In this document: positions 58,018 through 64,000 of the stretch, in pieces
How positions within the stretch are numbered: position 1 is the first letter of the stretch
How the letters are laid out: every line of letters begins with the position of its first letter
Program-made: the position numbers and the translations under genes
Assembly: GCA_051867655.1 (NCBI GenBank)
Contig: JBJDYV010000113.1
Span: 12,178 to 76,177 of the forward strand
Direction of reading: 5' to 3'
DNA length: 64,000 bases
From: JAJPXI01 sp051867655
Lineage (GTDB): Bacteria > Bacillota > Clostridia > Oscillospirales > Oscillospiraceae
The notes under the pieces: model-generated
The model's database searches: none
Told to the model about the DNA's origin: nothing
The model's input: only the letters and a program-made list of their open reading frames with translations

Positions 58018-59337
58018 ATGTCAACTGCCACGATTGGAATCATCATGTTCATCGTCATGATTGCGCTGGTGATCCTGGGTGTGCCGATCATCATTTCCCT
58101 GTTTGCAACCAGTATTGCGGGCATCCTGTGGATGTACGGCCCGACCATGGTCATCACGCAGTTTACCAACGGGCCGTTCAGCCTCTCGGCGTCGTACAGC
58201 TACGCGATCATGCCCATGTTTACCTTGCTGGGTATCCTCGCCACGGAGACCGGAATCGCCCAGGGCGCCTTTTCCAGTATGCGCGCGTTCTTCAGCAAGA
58301 CGAAGGGCAGCCTTCTCTATACGACGGTCGTCGGCAGCGCGATTTTCGGCGCCTGCTCCGGCAACGGCAACGCCAGCAGTATCGTTTTTGCGAAGATCGC
58401 CCAGCCGGAAATGGACCGGTACGGATACAACAAGGAACTCTCCCTGGGCTGTGTCACCGCGTCGGGCGCCCTGTCATGCCTGATCCCGCCCAGCATCCCG
58501 ATCTGCCAGTACGCGATCCTGACCGGCTATTCGGTGGGAACCGCGCTGATCTACGGCCTTTCCACCGGTATCCTCGCCACCGTGGTCATGCTGATCGTCA
58601 TCAAGGCGACCCTGGTGATCCACCCGGAAAAAGCGCCCCCCATCACCGAGGCGGATAAAAACATTACCTGGAAGGAAAAGGCCAAGGGACTGAAGCTGCT
58701 GATCCCCATCCTCCTGCTGTTTTTGCTGATCATCGGCGGCACCTTCCTCGGCTGGTTCCATCCCACCGTCGGCGGCGCGATCGGCGCCATGGCCACCGTG
58801 ATCTACGCCCTGGTGAAACGGGTGCCCATCAAGAAGATCCTTTCCGCCGCGTGGGAAAGCGCCCACATTTTTGCCGGTATCTACCTCATTATCGTGTCCG
58901 GAACCATGTTCAGCCGCATGATCTCCCTCAGCGGCCTGACCAAGATCCTCATCAACGGCATCACGGAATCCGGCATGCCCGCCATCGCCGTGGTATTCCT
59001 GATCATCCTGGTCTATCTGCTGGCCGGCTGCGTCATGGATATCCTCGCCGTCATGGTCGTTACGGTCCCGATCATCTTCCCGATCCTTGTGGACGGCCTG
59101 GGATTTGATCCGTTCGTCCTCATCATGATGGCGGTGCTCGTCAGCGGCATCGGCAGCATCACGCCCCCCATCGGCGCAAGCGTTTTCACCATCTCCAACG
59201 TGACGCGGATCCCCTCCCAGCGGATCTTTAAAGGCGTGTGGCCCTTTGTGGTCGCGGAGCTCATCGTCGTTGTCCTGATCATCGTGTTCCCTGAGATCGT
59301 CAGCTGGCTGCCCAAGCTGCTCTCGGTCCTGCAATAA
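58018..59337 (+). CDS. TRAP transporter large permease (DctM family, second system)
   Basis: The 439-residue protein has about twelve membrane segments and the DctM landmarks MPMFTLLGILATETGIAQGA, GSAIFGACSGNGNASSIVFA, CLIPPSIPICQYAILTGYSV and GSITPPIGASVFTISNVTRI. It begins immediately after the DctQ stop, so the pair is tightly coupled. Gene order DctQ-DctM-DctP is the reverse of the first TRAP system, showing the two are independent acquisitions rather than a duplication. Confidence 0.93.
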   Translation: MSTATIGIIMFIVMIALVILGVPIIISLFATSIAGILWMYGPTMVITQFTNGPFSLSASYSYAIMPMFTLLGILATETGIAQGAFSSMRAFFSKTKGSLLYTTVVGSAIFGACSGNGNASSIVFAKIAQPEMDRYGYNKELSLGCVTASGALSCLIPPSIPICQYAILTGYSVGTALIYGLSTGILATVVMLIVIKATLVIHPEKAPPITEADKNITWKEKAKGLKLLIPILLLFLLIIGGTFLGWFHPTVGGAIGAMATVIYALVKRVPIKKILSAAWESAHIFAGIYLIIVSGTMFSRMISLSGLTKILINGITESGMPAIAVVFLIILVYLLAGCVMDILAVMVVTVPIIFPILVDGLGFDPFVLIMMAVLVSGIGSITPPIGASVFTISNVTRIPSQRIFKGVWPFVVAELIVVVLIIVFPEIVSWLPKLLSVLQ

Positions 59338-59390
59338 TGTCCCTGATCCTTAAAACGAAAATGCAAAATTAAAAATTTGGAGGGTTCAAC

Positions 59391-60518
59391 ATGAAAAAAT
59401 TCCTTGCATTGCTCCTGGCACTGTGCCTGGCCTTCTGCCTTGCCGCCTGCGGCGGTCAGAGCGCAGACACCCCCAGCGATACCACCAGCAAGACCCCCGG
59501 CGATACCGCCAGCGAGACTCCCAACGACGTGCAGAAAAGCGATGTGGAGATTGAGCCCATGGAGCTCCTCTTCATCTCCACGCAGAATGAGAAGAGCAGC
59601 ACCGGCGAGGTCATCCAGTATTTCTGCGATTATGTGACCGAGGCCTCCGGCGGAGCGATCACCTTTAACATGATGTGGAGCGGAACCTTCTGCAGCATGC
59701 GTGAGGAGCTTTCCAGCGTCGGCTCCGGCTCGGCGGATATCTGCGCGCTCAATCCGCTGCCGTTTTCCGCGCAGCTGCCTCTGACCACCTATCCCAACGG
59801 CACCTGCAACGGCTATGAGGGCACGGTGGATTACGCGAAGTACATCCTGTTCGAGAATGAGGAGACCGCAAGCGCCATCTCCGCTGAATTCGAGGACAAC
59901 AACATTCACTATGTCGGCTTCAGCCTGAACGGCAACTCCGGATACTACTGCAATTTCCCCGCCTATAAGCTGGAGGATATGGCCGGCAAGAAATTCGGCA
60001 CCTCCAAGTCCGGCGCCCTGCAGAAGGAATACGGCCTGAACATCGTCTCCTGCGAGGACAGCGCGCGCTACGACTCGCTGCAGCGCGCCGTGATCGACTG
60101 CTGCGATTTCATCCTGCCCATGGCGTACAACATGAGCTTCCAGGAAGTGACCACCCACTGGGTCTTCTACAACTATGTCACCTACGGCAATATGTTCAGC
60201 CTGAACCTGGACCGCTGGAACAGCATGTCCCCCGAGGCCCAGAAGATCTTTGAGGATGCGGGCGCCGCCACGCTGGAGTACTCCGTGGAGCGCATGGGCG
60301 AGTATGAGCAGGAGATCATTGCCGACGTGGAGAGCTCCGGCGTCGAGGTCACGTTTGTGGACGACCCCGACTTTGCCGCCACCAGCTTTTCCATCGACGC
60401 CAACAACGCCCTGGCCAATGCCTCCAAGGCGGGCAAGCTCGATGAGATGAAGACCATCATTTCCGCCGCCGCCGATTTCCTCGTCATCGACGTGGATGAC
60501 ATCCTGGCGCAGTACTGA
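59391..60518 (+). CDS. TRAP transporter substrate-binding lipoprotein (DctP family, second system)
   Basis: The product of 375 residues has lipobox CLAAC (Cys20), a Thr/Ser/Pro-rich linker (about residues 24-50), and a DctP-type binding domain including IQYFCDYVTEASGGAITFNM, GKKFGTSKSGALQKEYGLN and YDSLQRAVIDCCDFILPMAY. The strong TTGGAGGGTTCAAC ribosome site fits high expression of the binding protein. It delivers an organic acid to the permease genes upstream. Confidence 0.88.
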   Translation: MKKFLALLLALCLAFCLAACGGQSADTPSDTTSKTPGDTASETPNDVQKSDVEIEPMELLFISTQNEKSSTGEVIQYFCDYVTEASGGAITFNMMWSGTFCSMREELSSVGSGSADICALNPLPFSAQLPLTTYPNGTCNGYEGTVDYAKYILFENEETASAISAEFEDNNIHYVGFSLNGNSGYYCNFPAYKLEDMAGKKFGTSKSGALQKEYGLNIVSCEDSARYDSLQRAVIDCCDFILPMAYNMSFQEVTTHWVFYNYVTYGNMFSLNLDRWNSMSPEAQKIFEDAGAATLEYSVERMGEYEQEIIADVESSGVEVTFVDDPDFAATSFSIDANNALANASKAGKLDEMKTIISAAADFLVIDVDDILAQY

Positions 60519-60636
60519 TCCCCGGCGTAACACTTGAATTGACCAATCAGCCTTTTCCCGAAAATGGTACGAATCTGAATCGGCAAGACGGTGATTCCTT
60601 CGTGCCGTTTTCGGTTTGGCTGGACAGGGAGAAACC

Positions 60637-61497
60637 ATGAACCAATACTCATTTCGGAAAATTCGGGAGCACTCGTATTTGCTGGTCGAGAGCTTCGGCG
60701 GAGAACGGGGCAATCATACCATGGGCCTGGTCGTCGGCAGCGAGCGGGCGGCCTTGATCGACACAAGCTGGGGGATCGTCGGAAATCTCAGAGCATTCGT
60801 GGAAGAGATCACCGACAAGCCGGTGACGTGCCTGATCACCCACCCGCATCCGGACCATCTGGGGGCGTCGGTCCAGTTTGACGAGATCTACATGAACCCC
60901 CTGGATGACTCCATCCTGACCTGGGCGCTCCCGGTTGAAAAACGAATCTCCGACGCAAATATGCGCTGTTCCCACAATCCGCCGCTTTTGGAAGCCATGA
61001 AGACGGAGATCACCGACTGCTCCGGCTTCTCCTACAAGGAGCTTCACGACAACGACTGCTTTGATCTGGGCGGGACGCGGGTCAGGGCGCTGTCCGTTCC
61101 CGGCCATACGGCCGGCTCCATGGCCTTCCATTGCGAAGAGGACGACGTGCTGTTCGCGGGAGACGCCATCGGCCCCAGCATTATGCTCATCGGGGAAGGG
61201 CCGGAGCCCGTGGTCCCCCTTCGCGATTACAGAACGGCGCTGGAAAAGATCGACCGCGCAACAGGGGAAGACGTTCTGATCTTCAACGGCCACACGACGC
61301 AGACACTTGAAAAAACAGTGCTGCGCGACCTGATCAAGGCCTGCGATATCGTCCTGTCGGGGAAGGGAAATCAGGACACCGCGTTTCTTCCGCCGTTCCT
61401 GCGGAAAAAAGCCGCGGAATCCACGCCCCATTGTGAAAAGGTCGGCAGCGCGAGCATGACATACGCGGAAGCATCGCTGTGCGACAAGAAAGAATGA
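60637..61497 (+). CDS. Metallo-beta-lactamase-fold hydrolase
   Basis: The 286-residue product has the complete metal site of the MBL fold: THPHPDHLGAS (HxHxDH), SVPGHTAGSMAF, LFAGDAIGPSIM and IFNGHTTQT. Members hydrolyse thioesters, lactones, phosphodiesters or act as glyoxalases; this one cannot be assigned. ATG 60637 follows CAGGGAGAAACC. It is downstream of the TRAP operon and 22 bases before an NTF2-like gene, so it may open a lactone or thioester of the imported compound. Confidence 0.88.
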   Translation: MNQYSFRKIREHSYLLVESFGGERGNHTMGLVVGSERAALIDTSWGIVGNLRAFVEEITDKPVTCLITHPHPDHLGASVQFDEIYMNPLDDSILTWALPVEKRISDANMRCSHNPPLLEAMKTEITDCSGFSYKELHDNDCFDLGGTRVRALSVPGHTAGSMAFHCEEDDVLFAGDAIGPSIMLIGEGPEPVVPLRDYRTALEKIDRATGEDVLIFNGHTTQTLEKTVLRDLIKACDIVLSGKGNQDTAFLPPFLRKKAAESTPHCEKVGSASMTYAEASLCDKKE

Positions 61498-61519
61498 AAA
61501 GAGAAGAGGTCAGAGTTCT

Positions 61520-62113
61520 ATGGCAGAAAACAATATGATCGGCAATGAAGAAATTTGCGCGCTCGTGGCGAAGGAGCGGCAGTGCCGGGTCAGTCAGCGC
61601 CCGCAGGAACTGGCTTCCTGCTATTACCCCGACGCGACGGTGACCACCAGCTGGACAAGCGGAAGCGTCCCGGTAAAGGAGTATCTGACCGGAGGCAAGG
61701 CCCCGGTGCACGATCCGGAGTTCCCCATCGTCAGCCGGATCGGGTACCCGGTGGTCCACAGAAACGGCCGCCGGGCCTATGTGGAGGTCCCCCAGATGAC
61801 GTACCGCTGGGTATCCGTCAACGGAGAGAAGGCGGTGCTGACCTGCTACATGCGGCTGATCTACCGCGTGGAGTTGCGGGAGGACGCATGGAAGATCTCG
61901 GATTTCCGGTCCATCTACGAAAGCGACACACTGGCCCCCGAGGTCCCGGGCACCGACCTGCACCTGGACCGGGAAGCCCTGGCCGGCCTGCGGCACTCGT
62001 ACCGCTACCTGGCATACGTGGACGAGGGAGTCAGCCCCGACCTGCCCGGCATCGACCGGCCGGATGTGGTGAAAAAACTCTACGACGAGCTGGAGCAGTG
62101 GCTGGCTGAATAA
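61520..62113 (+). CDS. NTF2/SnoaL-like fold protein
   Basis: The product of 197 residues starts with an alpha helix (NEEICALVAKERQCRVSQRP) and then strands typical of the SnoaL/NTF2 cone fold: LASCYYPDATVTTSWTSGSV, PVVHRNGRRAYVEVPQMTY and WKISDFRSIYESDTLAPEV. Relatives include cyclases, dehydratases, ring-hydroxylating-enzyme beta subunits and ketosteroid isomerases. A C-terminal extension of about 60 residues is unusual. It is cotranscribed with the MBL hydrolase and is the last gene of the catabolic island. The function is unknown. Confidence 0.75.
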   Translation: MAENNMIGNEEICALVAKERQCRVSQRPQELASCYYPDATVTTSWTSGSVPVKEYLTGGKAPVHDPEFPIVSRIGYPVVHRNGRRAYVEVPQMTYRWVSVNGEKAVLTCYMRLIYRVELREDAWKISDFRSIYESDTLAPEVPGTDLHLDREALAGLRHSYRYLAYVDEGVSPDLPGIDRPDVVKKLYDELEQWLAE

Positions 62114-62142
62114 GGGCTGATGCGCCTTTTGCAGCAAATCAG

Positions 62143-62188
62143 GAGCACCCGGCAAAACCGTGCGCGGTTTTGCCGGGTGCTCTTTCTG
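62143..62188. terminator. Strong terminator between convergent genes
   Basis: GAGCACCCGGCAAAACCG at 62143-62160 pairs perfectly with CGGTTTTGCCGGGTGCTC at 62165-62182 (18 bp, TGCG loop), followed by TTTCTG. It separates the NTF2-like gene from the convergent methyltransferase gene. Confidence 0.85.
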
Positions 62189-62211
62189 ATTTTCTGTTGT
62201 GAGGGAAAGAC

Positions 62212-63039
62212 TCACCGGGCACGCAGCTGCCAGAAGGCCACGGCGCTGGCGGCGGCCACGTTCAGGGAGTCCACATTGTGGGCCATGGGGATGCGCACCG
62301 TGTAATCGCACGCGGCGATGGTGCGCGCGCTCAGGCCGTCCCCCTCCGTGCCCAGCACGATGGCCAGCTTGTCTTCCGCACAGAGACGGGGGTCGTCGAT
62401 GGGGACCGAGTCGTCGCTCAGCGCCATGGCGGCGGTCCGGAAGCCCAGGGCGTGCAGGCGGGCAAGCCCCGGCCCCGGCCAGTCCTCGGGCTTGTCCCCG
62501 ATGCGGGTCCAGGGCACCTGGAAGACGGTGCCCATGCTGACCCGGACCGCCCGGCGGTACAGGGGGTCGCAGCAGGTGGGAGTCACCAGCACCGCGTCCA
62601 TGTTCAGCGCCGCCGCCGAGCGGAAAATCGCCCCCACGTTGGTGTGGTCCACGATGCCCTCCAGCACCGCCACCCGGCGGGCGCCGGCGCACAGCTCCTC
62701 CACGCTGGGCAGCGGCGGGCGGCGCATGGCGCACAGAACCCCCCGGGTCAGCTCGTACCCGGTCAGCTCCGCCAGCAGGCCGCTGTCGCCGGTATAGACA
62801 GGCACGTCGCCGCAGCGTTCCAGAATGTCCCGGGCGTCCCCGTCGATGTGTCTGCGCTCCATCAGCAGGGAGACCGGCTCGTACCCGGCGTCCAGGGCCC
62901 GGGAGATCACCTTGGGGCTCTCCGCGATGAAAATGCCCTTGGACGGCTCCAGACGGTTGCGCAGCTGCGCCTCGGTCAGCCGGGCGAACACGTCCAGCTC
63001 CGGGGCGGCAAAGTCGTGGATCTCGATGATGTGCGGCAT
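62212..63039 (-). CDS. TrmH/SpoU-family RNA methyltransferase
   Basis: The 275-residue product has an N-terminal L30e-like substrate domain and a C-terminal SPOUT domain with all three motifs: VDHTNVGAIFRSAAALN, LAIVLGTEGDGLS and VRIPMAHNVDSLNVAAASAV. It should 2'-O-methylate a ribose in rRNA or tRNA using S-adenosylmethionine in a knotted dimer. ATG 63039 is preceded by GGGGGAAAACACT; a longer frame to 63105 is less likely. This is a housekeeping gene and marks the end of the catabolic region. Confidence 0.9.
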   Translation of the reverse strand: MPHIIEIHDFAAPELDVFARLTEAQLRNRLEPSKGIFIAESPKVISRALDAGYEPVSLLMERRHIDGDARDILERCGDVPVYTGDSGLLAELTGYELTRGVLCAMRRPPLPSVEELCAGARRVAVLEGIVDHTNVGAIFRSAAALNMDAVLVTPTCCDPLYRRAVRVSMGTVFQVPWTRIGDKPEDWPGPGLARLHALGFRTAAMALSDDSVPIDDPRLCAEDKLAIVLGTEGDGLSARTIAACDYTVRIPMAHNVDSLNVAAASAVAFWQLRAR

Positions 63040-63149
63040 AGTGTTTTCCCCCGCGCTTCTTTCAAATATCAAAAACATTATAGCCCCGCGGCAAAACGGT
63101 GTCAAATCCGTGCATGTTTGCGGCGGCGCGGGTCAAACTATGCGTTGAG

Positions 63150-63842
63150 GTGATCCATATTAGTTTCCTGATTCTTTGCCTGACCGCCCTGTTTTCCTTT
63201 GCGGTGCTGTTCGTGGTGGCCAAGTTCGTGGGGCACAAGCAGATCGCCCAGCTGGACTTTTTCGACTATATCACGGGCATCACCATCGGCTCCATCGCGG
63301 CGGAGATGGCCACCGAGCTGGAGGAGCCCTGGAAGCCGCTGACCGCCATGGTCATTTACGGCGGCGTGACCCTGCTGCTCAGCGTGGCCACCAACAAATT
63401 TCCCCGCCTGCGCAAATATCTCAGCGGCACGCCCACCATCCTCATGGACCACGGAAAGCTGTACCGGAAAAACCTGAAAAAGGCCAAGCTGGATCTCAGC
63501 GAATTCATGGTCATGTGCCGCCAGCAGGGGTACTTTGACCTGAGCAGTATCCAGACCGCCGTTTTTGAGTACAACGGCAAGCTGACCATCCTTCCGGTCA
63601 GCGACCAGCGCCCGGCCACCCCCCAGGACATGGGCCTTGCCCCGGAGCAGGAGCTGCTGTTTACCGAGCTGATCATGGATGGGCGCATTCTGGAGGACAA
63701 CCTGAAGCGCATGGGGCTGGACCGCACCTGGCTGGACAAGCAGCTCAGGCAGCACAAGATCAATTCGCCCCGGGACGTGTTCCTGGCCCTCTGCGACCGG
63801 AACGGGAAATTTATGGTGTATGAGAACCAGCACGACGCGTAG
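63150..63842 (+). CDS. DUF421 (YetF/YcaP-like) membrane protein
   Basis: The product has three N-terminal membrane segments (HISFLILCLTALFSFAVLFV, DFFDYITGITIGSIAAEMA and PLTAMVIYGGVTLLLSVATN) followed by a soluble DUF421 domain (GTPTILMDHGKLYRKNLKKA, SEFMVMCRQQGYFDLSSIQT). Members are common in spore formers, where YetF-type proteins are linked to membrane and spore physiology, but the molecular role is unclear. The start is uncertain: GTG 63150 gives 230 residues, while ATG 63114 or GTG 63099 would add a non-hydrophobic head. The GAGGTGATCCAT bases before 63162 could even serve an ATT start. Confidence 0.8.
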   Translation: MIHISFLILCLTALFSFAVLFVVAKFVGHKQIAQLDFFDYITGITIGSIAAEMATELEEPWKPLTAMVIYGGVTLLLSVATNKFPRLRKYLSGTPTILMDHGKLYRKNLKKAKLDLSEFMVMCRQQGYFDLSSIQTAVFEYNGKLTILPVSDQRPATPQDMGLAPEQELLFTELIMDGRILEDNLKRMGLDRTWLDKQLRQHKINSPRDVFLALCDRNGKFMVYENQHDA

Positions 63843-63848
63843 GACCGG

Positions 63849-63891
63849 AAAGGACCTGCCGCAGAATTTGTTATTCTGCGGCAGGTCCTTT
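63849..63891. terminator. Rho-independent terminator between convergent genes
   Basis: AAAGGACCTGCCGCAGAAT at 63849-63867 pairs perfectly (19 bp) with ATTCTGCGGCAGGTCCTTT at 63873-63891, then TTCATTTCAT. It serves the DUF421 gene and, in the other direction, the gene that enters from the right edge. Confidence 0.85.
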
Positions 63892-63899
63892 TCATTTCA

Positions 63900-64000
63900 T
63901 CAGTTCAGCTTGGAGATGGACTTCTGCTCGTGGTAGTGGGTATGCAGCAGGTCGTGGGCCTTGTTGGACAGGGGACGGCCGAAGTAGTCGCGGTAGATGG
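63900..64000 (-). CDS. C-terminal end of a probable [FeFe] hydrogenase (partial)
   Basis: Only the last 33 codons are in the window, on the minus strand, ending at a TGA at 63902-63900. They read IYRDYFGRPLSNKAHDLLHT then HYHEQKSISKLN. The HDLLHTHY pattern is typical of the small C-terminal domain of NAD(P)-linked [FeFe] hydrogenases (HydA/HndD type). The 5' part lies beyond the window, so catalytic cysteines cannot be checked. Confidence 0.65.
   Translation of the reverse strand, partial: IYRDYFGRPLSNKAHDLLHTHYHEQKSISKLN

Noticed and set aside
1..64000. CRISPR arrays, tRNA and rRNA genes
   Set aside because: No regularly spaced repeats and no cloverleaf or conserved rRNA segments were noticed on either strand.

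Overview
This window looks like the chromosome of an anaerobic, fairly GC-rich member of the Clostridia. A gut Oscillospiraceae-type organism (Flavonifractor/Lawsonibacter-like) is my best guess. The guess rests on strong AGGAGG ribosome sites, Old-Yellow-Enzyme reductases with an Fe-S motif, TRAP and SLC13 uptake systems in place of many sugar transporters, an IS256-type insertion sequence, and the tail of what looks like an [FeFe] hydrogenase at the right edge. The taxonomic placement is inference. No rRNA, tRNA or CRISPR array was seen.

Layout. (1) 1-1137: a RelB/RelE-type toxin-antitoxin pair with a palindromic operator, a terminator and a small unrecognised ORF. (2) 1359-13073: a divergent LysR gene and a ten-gene sugar/polyol operon (2-hydroxyacid dehydrogenase, three zinc alcohol dehydrogenases, FGGY kinase, split transketolase, TIM-barrel isomerase, class II aldolase, aldehyde dehydrogenase). 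(3) 13144-18280: a TetR gene, then a DAPG/phloretin-hydrolase-like enzyme, an SLC13-type transporter and an Fe-S flavin ene-reductase. (4) 18583-20664: a YeiH-family exporter with its divergent LysR regulator. (5) 20807-23308: an IS256-type element, a non-coding stretch with a near-consensus promoter and a long perfect hairpin, and a truncated Opp/Dpp ATPase gene. (6) 23447-39099: a second catabolic block with two lactonase-type beta-propellers, an aldo/keto reductase, a long hydroxyisobutyrate-dehydrogenase-like protein, a second SLC13-type transporter, two tandem zinc-site-less MDR dehydrogenases, a phage-like C-type-lectin-fold protein, an SDR, LysR and Crp/Fnr regulators and a second Fe-S ene-reductase. 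(7) 39888-46418: a two-component system and a TRAP operon with two binding proteins, interrupted by a 215-bp MITE-like element. (8) 46812-53046: a LysR gene divergent from a five-gene operon holding a ceramidase-like hydrolase, two more DAPG-hydrolase-like enzymes flanking a third beta-propeller, and an esterase. (9) 53139-55954, minus strand: two TetR genes and an amidohydrolase followed by a tiny Cys-rich protein. (10) 56267-62113: a LysR gene, a second TRAP system, a metallo-beta-lactamase-fold hydrolase and an NTF2-like protein. (11) 62212-64000: ordinary chromosomal genes (SpoU methyltransferase, DUF421 membrane protein, hydrogenase tail).

How it may work together. Bases 1359-62113 read as a catabolic super-island with ten regulatory loci (five LysR, three TetR, one Crp/Fnr, one two-component pair) and separate uptake systems per module. 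The recurring theme is C-C bond hydrolase (three copies), beta-propeller lactonase (three), redox enzymes acting on C=O or C=C bonds (two ene-reductases, several dehydrogenases) and carboxylate-type transporters. The strongest inference is anaerobic breakdown of plant-derived acyl-phenol or glycoside-like compounds, with the first operon perhaps handling a released sugar or polyol. No substrate can be proved from sequence alone. The operon at 47870-53046 is the best candidate for an undescribed pathway.
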